Shown one piece after another: positions 47,685-60,369 of a DNA stretch of 64,000 nt. The DNA comes from Nymphaea colorata. Its lineage: Eukaryota > Streptophyta > Magnoliopsida > Nymphaeales > Nymphaeaceae. The position numbers and the translations under genes were made by a program. The notes beneath the pieces are model-generated. The model was not told the origin of the DNA. It saw only the letters and a program-made list of their open reading frames with translations, and did no database searches. The stretch spans positions 15,069,354 to 15,133,353 of the forward strand of contig NC_045142.1 of the NCBI RefSeq assembly GCF_008831285.2, read 5' to 3'. Within the stretch, counting starts at the first letter, position 1, and each line of letters begins with the position of its first letter.

Positions 47685-49077
47685 TAGGGGTGCACAACGA
47701 GTCGAGCTACTTGAGCTCGACTCGTAAGCGAGTTCGAGTTGCTTCATTAGTTCAACGAGTCAAGCTCGAGTTCACGAGTCGACTCATTTAACTAATCGAG
47801 CCGAGTTCGAGTTCTTGAAGTGGGCTCGTTAAAGGTCGACTCGGCTCGATTAGTTAAAATACCGGTTTTAAAAAAACAGGTTCAGCACTTCTCAGGTGGG
47901 AAACTCATAACTCCTTTTCAGTTTAGGTTTCCTTTTTCCTTTTTCCGTTCTCCTTCTCTCCGACTCCGACCCTCCCTCTCTCGGTCTCTTCGACTTCTCC
48001 TTTTCTTCTCTGTCTCTGTGTTCTCCATTATTTCTCCAACCATGAAGTTCCTTGGCCACTATCATTGGCATGTGGCAGCGTTCGACATCATCCGGCGGTT
48101 TCTAGCCATCGGTGAGTCTATCCATCCTGAAAATCAAAGATAAGTTATTTGGTTTCTTCTATTTATTTCCATTTTCTTCTTCTCCTTCTTTTTCTTCAAG
48201 GGCATGTTTGCTGGACTTAGCCATGGATGACTGAGAAACAAAAAATGAAGAATAAGGAAAAGAAGAAGAAGAGGCGGAATGGAAAAAATATTAGGGTTAT
48301 CCTCTTTCTCCTTCTCTTGTCATGGTGATCTTGCGTTATTTAGTGCTTTGGTTGTCTAGAAAGTAAAGTTTCTTGCTTTTCAGCTCAATGGATTGGTTGT
48401 CTGGATAAGCAAGAGATGGCGGTCATCAATTTTTCATTTTTGCCGTTTTCTTTCCTTCCTGTCCACTGTGGATTAGGTGCACGAAGCTCCTTTTATAATT
48501 TCACCAGAGCACCACCCACCATCTTCCTCCTTCACCCTTTACGATTCTGTTCCTCTGTTGAAGAAAACTGCAAGTCTTTTTGCCTGTTTACCCCCTTCTT
48601 ACCCCCTTCTTGTTTGGGGAAGAAGAAGAGGGGAAAAGGAGTTTGAGTGTCTTCTTTTGATGGTTTGGTTGATTAGGTTTCTTGTGCAGGGTAAGAGTGT
48701 CGCGTATGTGCGGAGGACCAGAGGCCTTGAAGCAACAGGCGTTGTGTTGTGGGATGAAGGACGCAGGGTTCTGCGTTGGCGGCAGCAAGGTTACCACCTG
48801 CTCCGCTCTTCTGGAGCTCTCGGCCTCCGATGACCTGATTGGGTTCAAGCAGGCCGTCGAAGAGGATGGCTCCGCCATCGACGAGGTTGGTACAGCGGGT
48901 CCTCAGACAGGAAGATGGGCTTCGTCCAGAGGACGCTACTGATGATCGCCGTGCTCTTCAGCAGCATCGATGGAGGAATAAACGAGTTAAACGAGTCGAG
49001 CTCGAGCTCGACTATGTATAGTCGAGTCGAGCTCGAGCTCGTGTTAGGGAACTCGACTCGGCTCGTGTGCAGCCCTA
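47685..49077. mobile_element. hAT element (1393 bp) carrying a captured gene fragment
   Basis: A perfect 8-bp target duplication ATGGGACC flanks it (47677-47684 and 49078-49085). The inverted ends are TAGGGGTGCACAACGAG and TAGGGCTGCACACGAGC. Subterminal regions of about 150 bp at the left and 100 bp at the right are dense in GAGTCGAGCTCGAG words. The interior, 47880-48980, is unlike a transposon: it has a CT-rich leader, GTGAGT and TTGTGCAG splice-like sites, and part of a plant gene. No transposase is encoded, so it depends on another element to move. It lies about 375 bp after the laccase stop. Confidence 0.9.
48706..48980 (+). pseudogene. Captured 5' fragment of an ankyrin/CCCH zinc-finger gene
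   Basis: From the ATG at 48706 the frame reads MCGGPEALKQQ, later SALLELSASDDLIGFKQAVE and IDEV. After a frameshift near 48888 the next frame gives YSGSSDRKMGFVQRTLLMIA. This order (MC.G start, LLELAA-DD, DE..LWYGR, KMGFEERTPLMIAA) is the N-terminus of plant tandem CCCH proteins with ankyrin repeats. It stops within the first ankyrin repeat, and all zinc fingers are absent. A CT-rich leader, an exon-like MKFLGHYHWH piece ending at a GTGAGT donor (48111), and an acceptor before this ATG suggest that genomic DNA, introns included, was captured. Confidence 0.8.
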
Positions 49078-49085
49078 ATGGGACC

Positions 49086-52000
49086 TAATCTTAAGACTAC
49101 AAATGGCTTGGTTGAAGTCAACTTATGAAAATATGGTTGTTTCTAGGGTTTAAAGGTAAAATGGTAAAAGTGACCAAGAGTTAACCTAGGGGGCGAGGGG
49201 TGTTTATAGGTTCAAGATAATGATAATCCTTTTGGGGTGAAATGGGATGCTCTAGCACTTTTCTAGGGCCACAGACCAAATAAATTAAAAAATGATTCAA
49301 AAATAGTAATAACACATGTGGAACATGGGTAAAATTGTCATTGTAAAGTATAAAAAAAATATAAGATGTTTACAAAATGGAAAAGAAAGAATGAATCAAA
49401 TATCATGCTTATTTAGCGATATAAAGGAAAATTTGAAAAAAAAAATGAAGTTTATTTATGATAATGCCCCTAACACCCATAGTTTTTTCCCCTCGCTACC
49501 CCTCTCTATAATACCTCTCTTTGTAGAATTTGGTTATGCATATCTCTTTCTCTTTTATAAATAATTTTCTTTATTATCTATGGTAATTTGACTCTACATC
49601 TCTATGGAATAATATGATTGTACATTTATATTTCCCTCCCCCTCCATACAATAAGTTGGCAATGCAAGCATGTATGATATAGAGGTGGACATCTAAGGAT
49701 ATGGTCAATGCCCAAATGCAAGACTTCACAGATGACGGTATTACAAACTTTGAAGTGAGGCAGAGATTGAGAGGAAAGAAGGAAAATTGGCAAAGAATCT
49801 ATTCCATAATTCAATTACTCGTTAATTTGGATATGAAAGTGAATCTATTGTAGTGTTAAAAGATTCATCTTTGACCTATGCATCATGATGTTAACGAGAT
49901 TGAGCCTAATTTCTACCCATATATACATGACTTAGTTACATTGGACCAAAAGTGTCTTAGGAAAAAAAAATTGCAGCTAATACATCCTGTTGATAAAGAT
50001 TGGCTTGATTTTCATAACTAAAACTTTTTATATTGTGATTGAAGGCACACATAGCAAATCAAAATGATGGACATAATATAAAAGCACAAGACAAAAAGTA
50101 ACACGAAAAAATTGACCAAGAAAGCTTGACAGTGCAAGCAAACATTGCCTCATTACTGACTTATTTACTTCATTTAAAAATAAACTCTGCATTGAGCAAG
50201 ATGACGAGTAAGCCAAATCAGGTGAACCTCCATTAGTTAAAAAATGTCTTCCTTGGTTTTTTTTCATATTGGATCAGAAAGTAACAGGACCACAGCAGCA
50301 CCATTCGCCTACCTTTAGGCAATCAAGACTCGGCCAACAGCGATGTGAAAGGGTTGTTATTACAGCCCTTTTTATGTTGCCTATGGAGTAAAGTCGTCGG
50401 AGATTAGCTGGTCGGGGAAAGCTTCCGCCTGAGACCCTTTGACATTGTTATTGGTCAAATGTCCAGCTGATGATGAAGCCCCTCTCATGGCGAAAGGGCT
50501 TGCCACATATGCCCAACAACACAGAATGGGCAGAAAAAGAGAGAGAGAGAGAGAGAGAGAGGGAAGATGAAGGGACAAGAACTGATCCATTTAGCCTCTA
50601 TAATAGCACTCTTAATCTCAAATTCAACATTCCTCAATACCATCAAAATAATACCTTCTAAGTTTTGAATTAAGAACATGACTATAACATGCCACCCAAT
50701 CCAACCGATTGTGCTATCCATCACTTAAGAGAGAGAAAGAGAGAGAGGGAGAAAGAGAGAGAGGGAGAGAGGAAGAGCTACTTGAGAGAATGCATCTTAA
50801 TCATTATTCTTTAAAAATATACATATATATATTTCCTTTCCCTCACGATCTCTCCATTCTGGAAGGGATTGGTGGCACACTAGTTTTTCCTCTCTTTCCT
50901 TTCTCTTTTATCTAAACACATTTTTTTACTCTTTCCTTTCCCTCCTTTAAGATTATCTATTCAAACACAGCATTGGTTGTCCTTGCCTTTCCATCTCTTT
51001 AGCTGCGTCGAAACAGGGTATAAAACTGATACACAAAGTTAGGGAACTTCCTAGCTGATACGTTCTTAGACTATCCCTAGAAAATCTTCCTAATTCCTAC
51101 TATGCCCCCACCATCCAGGTCTCCCAGAACCATGGGTGCACCTATTCATGCCAGAATTTATGGTGAATGGCTAGATTTCAGCATCACTATGAAATGCATG
51201 CTTAAAAAAATTACTTCCTAATTATGATGCCTAAGATAATATGATGGATGACGATATGCATGTTATGTGCATGAATGATGCAAAACGAGAATATGCATGT
51301 TGTAACAATGCAAAGATCATGTATACGAATGGGCATAAGTATAAAAACAATGATACAAAACTAAAACCAGCCGACCAGCAATTGAACAGAAATTACAACG
51401 AAAATATAAACAAAACCAAGTGGCGGATTCATCCTAAGCCTACAAAAATGGATCACAGAAACAAAATCTATGTCAGAGGTGAATAAAAATTAGATTTTAA
51501 ACGTTAGGGACATGAGAGAGGAGAGAAGATGTTGGCAGCCACTTGGATGCTGCCGGTGAATTGTATCAAATTGCTGGATGCCTTGCGCCATCATTCACAA
51601 AATTCATGGTAAGGATCCTTTATTGGAACGAATATATGCCCAACGAATATATGCCCTTCAGACCTTGAAATGTAGGGATCAAAGTTAAAAACACTAGCAT
51701 AAGCAAAAGGTCGTTCTCTGTCCATAGAGAGAATTCTTAGAACGCCAGGCTTGCCTTTCAGATGAGGAAAGATGCAACCAAGGGTTTGAACCTAAAGCTC
51801 CCATTCAAAGACAGTACATATGAGTATGACAATACAAGCACGATAGATCTAATACTTGATTCTCTCAAACAAGAATGAAGAACGCTTCAGCTTGTGCTTT
51901 GGCAAAAGATGTTCTCATTAATTGCATGTGCAGGTTAAAAATGGTAACTGACTAGCTTAAAATCAGGTCAAGACGCAATTTGATTTCGTAACATACAAAA

Positions 52001-52150
52001 ATCTGAAAGAATTCCAATACATGGATGTAGTTTCAAACTAAACGTAAATGGCCATATCAAATAAAACTCGTGAAGAATGTTGCATAAATAACAAGGAGAA
52101 AAAGTATATAGAGTAGGGCAAAAAGCACATATTTGATCTCCAACTAAGAA
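49086..52150. other. Intergenic stretch between the hAT element and the GDSL gene
   Basis: No gene is seen. It contains an (AG)n run (50537-50562), purine/pyrimidine-rich arms (50730-50775 and 50880-50950) and AT-rich sequence. Short frames such as 51241-51486 have no recognisable features. Confidence 0.7.
50705..50990. repeat. Foldback-like purine/pyrimidine repeat
   Basis: A GAGAGAAAGAGAGAGGGAG left arm and a CTCTTTCCTTTCTC/TTTCCCTCC right arm surround a short AT-rich centre. The layout resembles that at 17110-17440. Confidence 0.5.
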
Positions 52151-55100
52151 CTAAATCTGGCAAAAAAAATCAAAGCTCGTTTGAGGTTCAGAATAGTTAG
52201 TAGAGAGGATTTTCGAAGCGATTATCGCATTTGACGCTTCTGTGTAATGAATTCCATCCCAACTCACATAGCTCAAAGCTTCCTTGCATGCTTCACCTCT
52301 TACAACACTTCCATTTATGATGCCGGTCTGTCCACACCTTACCTTGTCATTGAAGTTGTAGGGGGGGCCACCATATCCACAGCATGCCATTAACGGATCC
52401 TGAAAGCCTGTTTCATACATGCACCAAACAAAGATTGGACGACAAGCAAAAAGTACTTGAATGAACTTCTCACAATTCTCTGAAAGCACCACGTGTTTTG
52501 ACATGCCATAATTAGTTTCTCATAAACCACTTCAATTTGAATAATTGCAATATCATGCTTTATTATCCTTTCATTAATTGAGTTTACATCTTCTTCCATT
52601 CATGTTTGATATTCCATGTAGAAAATCTGACATTGAGTAGGGAATGCTTGCAAATGTTAACATATCTAATAGAACAAAGAATAAGCAATAACACAAGATA
52701 TATTGACAACTAAATTAACGACAACTTGGCTTCCTTCATGTTACAGGATAATGATAATGATGTCACTCTAGTAGTTTGTAAGCAATATAACCTACGAAAC
52801 CAACAAATAAGTCTAGCTTGAAAAGAAAACCATGACTTCATAAAAAGGTGAAAATGATACCCAACTCTGGTTTTTTGGTGGTCACTGAAAACAATATAAC
52901 TGACAATAATTACTGAAAGGAGTTCTCCAATTTAAAAAATTCAATGACATAAAATTTATTAAAGTAGAAGAAAAATAGTACTAACCATATTTGGCATGGT
53001 TTGCTATAAGGTCATATTTTATACTGTAGATATCCACGTGAACAATTGTTGAGTTTTTAAGGTTTGTCCTTAGCTCAGCACAAAGTTTCTTCAAGCCTGT
53101 ATTATAAACCTTGGCTGCATCATTGAAGACATTGAGGCAGCCATTCTCGTCATGTGCAGTATAATATTCACCAAACATTGAAACTTTCTGAGGCAAACAT
53201 CCCAAGGGCCCAGTGTTATGTAACTGAAAATTCCTAGCCCCATTCGCATATAAGCTCTGCAAAGAAAATTATCCAATCACCAAAGTAATACTTTGGAGAG
53301 CTAGTAGAATATTTCAGCAAAAGCAGTAGCCTTGGTCTCATATATAACCCAAAATAAGGGATTATGCTAAGATGCACATCAATGGATAAATATATCTATT
53401 CAAATGTGCACTTCTCAAACTGTGAAGATGATAAGGAGCTTCATGATTTACTAATCCCAATGAAAACCCAAAGACCTGATCTGATCCTCTACGAGGAACA
53501 TCACTTCCATATAGTTCATATGCATGAAGAAAACACAGCTGCAACAAAGACAACTCATTCTCATGGCAAGCCGTATGCATTCTCCAATGATAGATAAGTA
53601 ACAGGGCTCATAGAATCTTTTATCCCCTAAACTTGGTCAGCTTTATACATCAATTTGCATTCACTACTTTCTAGAAGATGTGATAGTGTCTGGAGATAAT
53701 CATCACACAGAGATGAGCAAGTAAGTACAAATTTGTTAATAATATTTAGCAGCATCTTTTATAATTATAGTTGATGGTTCCCTACCATTCTGAATACAAG
53801 TTGGACCTACAGACAATCCATGCTGATTCTAAAGCAATTGGTGTATGCGGCCATGGCAGTACTCTTACAAACCAACAGGAGATTAAAGTGAAATATTTCC
53901 TTATAGCATATGAGCATGCAATAATTACTGAAACTGTTTAAGGTTCTTGTAGTACATCCTCAACATCAACTGCTGTAACATAAACATCAAACCATCATAG
54001 AGTTTCCAACAAGCTGGTGCACTCCAATGTCAGCCATAGAGAATGTGAAGAGAAAGAAGAGAGAACGGGGGAAAGTAGATTATAGACCCCCAATACCTAA
54101 CTGAACTTGCATGTGGATGTCATTACATATGGGCTCACTTTAACCTATGATGCAAAAGAAAAGTGCCCAATAATAAATGTCATTACAACAAATATAAAAT
54201 TGCGACTTTGCACTATAAAATTCTACCAAACTACAACGAGCATAAAATGCCAATATCCAATGGTTCCATGAAAAGTTAGAGAAGCCAAGCCGAGATAATG
54301 AGGCTTTAATATTTTAATCTCGTATAATTCATGACAGGTTTATAGAATTCACTTTGTAGCCAAAACACCCAAGAGCTAGTACTAGAAGGTTGTGAATACA
54401 ATAATCTCAAGCATAAGACAAGATAATATACCAACCTGACTGGATAAGATGGAATACAGTGCAGCAGTATGACTTTCAGAATATGGAAAGAGTATCAAAA
54501 TTAAACTGAAGAAAGGGAGCTTTGGTTAAGGATGTTCACAGCAAAATTCACCTTTCAACATGACATGGAACAAAAGGCAAGGTATAAGGCATAAGTTCGT
54601 TTCAATAACCAATTATTTGCAACATCTACGTATCGTGTAGTGCTTCACCTATGATGGGACCCCTGTTTCCCCATTTTCACCAGAATATTTTACCTCAAAA
54701 ATAGGTTCCAGCTTTCCATGTTAGCCAGTAGAACCAGAAACACAGCTCACCTCAACAGCTGATTTTATTTGCTCCAATATGGTTGGTATCTTTTCAATAA
54801 CCTGTGAATAAGTTAAGTTTGCAGAGAATGCATGAGAGAGATCATTTTGCCCAATGTCCAGCATATAAAGAGCATGCTGAAACTCATCCTCACTAAACGG
54901 AAATTTTGGATGTTCTCCATCTGCAATAAACCAGTTGTCGATGAGTAGTACAAGTTGCATGAGGGTATAAAAACATGAAACAAGAAGAAAGTTGCCATTT
55001 TATCTCTCTTACGTTCTTTCTTAATTTCAAGAATACGAGATTTGAACCGAAGGAACTGCAATACTTGTATGTTCAAGGAAAAAGCAACAAAGGGAGGCAA

Positions 55101-56246
55101 AGTCCCTGATCCAGCAATAGCAAAATTCGCTCCAGAGAAAAAATTTGGCACCAACGCATCCAAGTAAGGGCTGAGGTATGCTGCATTCAGATGCTCACCT
55201 GCAAGTAATGGAAAACAGGGATATGTAAAAAAGTTGCGCCGAAATTATTTAACAATTTGTTTTCCTATGTTTGATTAGAGCACATGTACAAGCAAGAAAA
55301 AGGCCATAAAGAGCATGCAGAGGATCAATACAACTGAAAACATGAAAAAAACCCAATTCAGAAAAATAAAGAAACATGGTTTCCCTCCTTTAACTTTTGT
55401 TTACAGTTGCGAAGCATTCCTGGGGAAGGGTTGTCCTCACCTTCTAACAGCTGTTGTTAAATGCTTACAAATATCACCTCTCCGAGAGACCTCTTGTGTA
55501 GTATTTCAGTGCATTCAATGGGCATACGATGGCAATTCAAAAAACATCTCTCCATAACTCAAGAACCGAGCAATTTGTGGAAGCCTAAAAAGAAATTATG
55601 TTTTTAAAGAATTATGACCTTAAAACTCACAACAAAATTATTAAATTGACAAATGTCAAACATTCACCCTGGGTCTCATTCATTTAACTATGAGCGTTTC
55701 ACAACGCATAAGGTTTTGGGTGAGCAATTTTAATTTGTCTTTATGTTTGGGAAAGTTGGTTGATAATATTGCCTTATGAAGCACACAACATGTCATGATT
55801 TAGCATACATACCAACCAAATGAAACTTTTGCGGCCATAACAATTACTAAGGAGAAGAATGTACACAAGCTCAAGCTTGGGCTGCACGTTCTTCAAAGAC
55901 GCTGAAGGATTGCGCTACGAATTCGTTATCCTAGTTTCCAGTGGTAAAAAGTAGATTTCCTGGCACTAGAAGTTGTCTGCAAGTAAGCATTCAGCGTATT
56001 TGGCTGTTCAAAAAACAATGGACATAGAAATTCACATGAGCTGATTGGACCTTCTTAAAATCTTTTTATTTTTTCCACAAAATCCAAAAAGTCGTGCTGT
56101 AATACATATGTCCATCACTCTGATAACATTTCGCTTGGGAATGGTTTTGCAGTCAAATGAAAGAAGTCCATATGGATTAGAAACATAGCCAACTAGATTT
56201 CCCTTTCTTATTTTGAGTTTACTTCTTTTATATATATATATATATC

Positions 56247-56279
<33 letters not shown>

Positions 56280-58000
56280 CACCAGCACTGCTACTACTAA
56301 CCCCAACAAGACAGAAAAATGCAGCTGTTCTCTATAAAATCGGAGTGGTCGTCCCACAATGTATAGAAAAACCAATGGTTTATAATTGGTTTGTGTCAGG
56401 AATTAGTTTAATTTGGGTCAGCTTAGAGAAGATGCAGATTCAACAGTGGGCCTCACACTAGTCTGACTGCGCAAGGCAAGGATAAGGCACCTGAGTACGA
56501 ATCTCTGTCCTTCAACAAGAACACATCCATCCAAAGATTTTGGTTTTTCCTTTTTATAAATCGCCATGCATATACATGGGAAAGGGTCGAGAGCTCGATC
56601 CTTTCTGATGATTCTCGAAGGGTCGGGAAAGCAAAGCCTCTGGCAAAAAACCCTTTTGACTCCATTTTTCTCCGACATTTAACAACGAAACTTCGATGAT
56701 TTTCTCAACTATCTGTATATCTGGCAACAGACAACATGACTGTCAAGGCACTTGTGCCTTTGTGCTGCTTTTGCTTTAATTCTCTCGGGAAAAGTAAAAA
56801 GTCTCTTCAACCTCCCACTTTTCCTTCGGTTCTTCCTCTCTCTTCAGCATATCAATTAAGTTTCCAGAATAGAAAGTAATTACAAACCTATAAAGGCTGG
56901 ACTTCCATTTAAAAAAGTATGTATTTAGAAAAGTAATTAATAAGATGACTTGAAAACTCATGTAGGTCATTCTCCTCCGAAATAGGGTGTCTTAAATGCA
57001 TCTCTAGTTCCCAACGAACCACCAAGACACTGTTAATTAAAACAGAATATATATTATAAAACAAGAAATAGCCAAATATGCCAAAAAAAAGACGGTAGAG
57101 TCTTGCCATGTCTAAGCAGTGTCCCGTACCTGCATCTATGTCCGTGTCGACACCGAGGGTGCGGCGACTTTCCAGATGTGACATGGAATCGTATAGTTGG
57201 ATTTGTGAAAATTAATAGAAAAGGCAAAGTTGTCTCTTAGATGTCCAAACATTGGATGGCCAAATCTGAAAGGGCATCTTTTGATTGCTCGCTTCGGGCT
57301 CCTAGGTGCAGGTTCTATTTTCACCTCAAGCTCAAGTGAAGAAAGCCTCTTATCCTCCAACTTTCTTCTCGTATTTTTAGAGCTAAAACACTAGATGGCA
57401 GCGATGGAAGTCCAGAACTTTTTCACCATGTAGCGAGTCGTCATCTATACAAGCTGCCTTTCATACGGTGTGAATAACTTTCAGATGTACGCGAATGTGA
57501 TCCAGGCAATCGATTTACAGACTATCATTTACAAAGTTGTGCATTCCATTGTTCTTTATCTATTGTGCCTACTTCTCTTAGCGTACAAGCTTGTCGCCCT
57601 TAAATTAAGGGTTAAATAAGACATATATGCACGCGTGTTAACGTACATAGAACCAGAAGATCTCCAACAAGTATAGGTTTATCAATAAGAACCACCGAGG
57701 TGGAGCATTGGCGTCGGACGCACTGATTCGATAAGCGAAGGCGAGAATCTTACAGAGGAAGTCAATGGCGAGGCGTCCATCGCAGAACCGTCCAGTAGAA
57801 CGGCGGAAGAAAACTCGCCCGTTTGGTGGCCCGACAGCTAATCCTAAGCCAGCGAGAAGACCGCCAGTGTCGGAGTTAGAGTCGCCGAAGTTGAAGATAA
57901 TAGGGTTCCTTCTGCAACTGACGGCGCCCAACGCCACGCCGCAGGAGAAGAGAAGAAGGATCGACAGGAACAGGTGGGAAACCCGCTCAAGGAGAGCCAT
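52151..58000 (-). CDS. GDSL esterase/lipase, 5 exons, 376 aa
   Basis: Secreted SGNH-family serine hydrolase; plant members act on acyl or acetyl esters in the cell wall or cuticle, substrate unknown here. Exons (minus strand): 58000-57754, 55198-55013, 54920-54751, 53256-52986, 52407-52151; phases agree and give 376 codons plus stop. The N-terminus MALLERVSHLFLSILLLF is a signal peptide. Block I is IFNFGDSNSDTGG with nucleophile Ser41. Block III is DIGQND with Asn170. NTGPLGCLPQ and DPLMACCGYGG are typical of the family. Block V is WDGIHYTEA with Asp342 and His345. All introns are GT-AG. Length fits the family (about 360-390 aa). It resembles the At1g54790/At1g09390 subgroup; the exact orthologue is not resolved. 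Confidence 0.95.
55199..57753 (-). other. GDSL gene intron 1 (2555 bp)
   Basis: The donor is GTAAGA after DFL and the acceptor is TTGCAG before the HLNAAYL exon. It contains a (TA)n/(CA)n run (56229-56280) and a degraded repeat rich in CCGTGTCGAC-like words (57085-57185). The 86-aa and shorter frames in it lack domains. Confidence 0.85.
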
Positions 58001-58001
58001 G

Positions 58002-58079
58002 TCCTCCTCTTACTCCCGCTCGAGATAAAGAACAAGGAATCTCCTCCTCTTACTCCCCCTCGAGATAAAGAACAAGGAA
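58002..58079 (-). repeat. 40-bp tandem duplication just before the GDSL start codon
   Basis: Two copies of TCCTCCTCTTACTCCC followed by CTCGAGATAAAGAACAAGG lie in the presumed 5' UTR with one base difference (CCGCT or CCCCT). The proximal copy begins two bases upstream of the ATG. Confidence 0.93.
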
Positions 58080-58239
58080 ATAAGAGAACCGAAGTAGAGT
58101 TAGAGGAGCATTTTTCATTACAGTAACAATGGCGGTGGCTCTGGGATCAGATGAGGAGGACAGAGAGTTAAAAAACCCCAAAGCTCGGCTATCTCCACGC
58201 TGAGGTCGAATCACACGTGCCGCGGGGGACATGGGGCCT

Positions 58240-60360
58240 GGGGGGGAGCTTTTAGGGAGCTCAAAGTTAACACTCTCTTTGGCTGGTCACTGGACAGAAG
58301 CGAAACGGGGAAAGCGGGAAACGAAAGGGGAGGAAAGGGTAAAAGAGTTGTATCTGAACAGGACCGAAAAAAGATCAAGGGAAATAAAAGGAGAAAGTAG
58401 TTTATTTTCAGTTGGGGGAAATAAAAAGAAAAAATAGTTTATTTTCAATTCTCTACGGACAATGGGGAAAGAGTTTTCTACCATAACAAAATTTTACCTT
58501 CAATATTGTTCCTAATGAGAGATGTTTGAGTTTTTCATGAGCAATGTTTACAATGTAGTTTGGTGCTTTCATGAGAAGATGGCAGGTGCAATTTTTTGTT
58601 TCTCTTTCTCCGTCTCCCCCACAATAGCCAATTGCTGGTGTGTAATTGGTTAGACTTGGATTTGGAGTAAGTGCAGGGCCTAAGCTGGAAATTTTTTATG
58701 AGGGGGTCAAATTAAAGTTTTTAAAATTTTGACATAGTCGAAATATCATTTTTCAAAATTTTTATACAGGACAAATGAAATTTTCTAAAATTTACATGTA
58801 ATTTTTTTAAAAAAAAATTTTTGAGGTGGGGCTAGGGTCCATGCGACCCTTCCTTTGGCTTAGTCACTAAGTAAGTGCATAATATAATGGGTGTTGTTAT
58901 TCAATCAATGAGTGTAAGGATTGTGGGTAAAGTCAATAGTACCATGTATGTTGCAGTCGGTGAGTGTAAAGGTTGTGGTTGCTTTTAGAATAGTTGAAAA
59001 CAAAACGACATTAAACTCTAACTTAAAGTACTTCAACAAAGTACCCACTATTTCTATACTAAGCAAATTCAACATGACCTGTAGCTAATAAAAACCTAGT
59101 TAAGATCCTCTAAAATAGAATGAAAACATAAAGGAGTAAACCACACTATCAAATTCAAGGAAACCAAAAGTGTACCTTAACTATACAAAATACAACTCAA
59201 CATTATGACCAGATACTCCCAAACTATAAAAAAAAAAACCTAAAATGTGATTAATGACACAATAAGACACTTAGAAGGCGTTTAGCTAAAGTAACACACT
59301 GTTCCAAAGTGACACCCTAGGTTTTCAAATAAAATTGTAGATTGAGAAACACAAATTCAAACAGTAACAAAGTCGCCAATTACTTGTTGTGCTATATTAG
59401 TTCATTTTTATTGAAAGATTCTAAATATTTCCTTTTCATTTATTCTTTCAAAAAGTTGTTTTCAAGCCTTCTCTGGTTTCTTCTTGATTATGTTCATCGT
59501 TTGGCATGTCCTAACTGGAAATTGGTAAGGTAAAAGAACCCATGTCATATTTGTTTTGAAGAAAAATGGAAATTGTGTTTTCATTTTGGTGAAACAACTA
59601 GTTTGATATGTAGATGCCATAGGAAAAGTAGGTCAAGTTGTATAAAAAAATATGTTATTCGCTTGAATAAAGTGAGACCACCTTTTGTAGACATAGGGTT
59701 GGACATTTTTTTAGTTTGTCAACACTAATTTTAAATGTATTTTAGCATGTCATGAGTATAAATTCCACATATTATGTTATTATAACATTTTTTCATTTGA
59801 TATAATGCTGGTCATTGAAATTATTTTTTGCTTCACATTTAAGGAAAGGAATACAAAACAGGTGGGCTATAAATTTCTTTTATTCCTTAAATGAGTTTGA
59901 ATCTCATTTATTTCTCTCTTACTTCTTTTCTTTTTTTTTTTTGCTATTGAAGAGAAGTATAATCATTATAAACTAACTGCGATTTAAGACAATTTATTAA
60001 CTTGAAAATATGTTCATTTCAAGATTTCCAATGCTAGTGCATGTTGGAAAGGGCAATTTATTAACTTAAAAAACATCTTCCTTTCAAGTTTACCAATGCT
60101 AATGTAAGTTGGAAGTCTTTATTTGCTTGCAACTTTTTCTTCTTTTGGTGTTGAGCACGTCCAAGTCCAACTTATGTCACTTTTTTTTCTCATATTTTTC
60201 TTTCTTTTGTTTATACTTAATTTGCATTATTGCAATTGACTGTGCATAAAAGATGTTCAAGGTATCTATGTCACATGCATGTTCTATGGTAGAATAATCC
60301 ACTATATTTTGTTCTATGTTTATTTCGTTGATGATTTATCTAATGCATGCATCATTAAAT
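58240..60360. other. Intergenic stretch
   Basis: No gene is recognised. It includes the repeat at 58685-58860 and AT-rich sequence, with poly(T) near 59930. Confidence 0.7.
58685..58860. repeat. Dispersed repeat, copy B (inverted relative to copy A)
   Basis: Contains GAAATATCATTTTTCAAAATT, TTTACATGTAATTTTTTTAA and GCTAGGGTCCATGCGACCCT. It matches the reverse complement of 46111-46265. Confidence 0.7.
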
Positions 60361-60369
60361 TTATATAGT

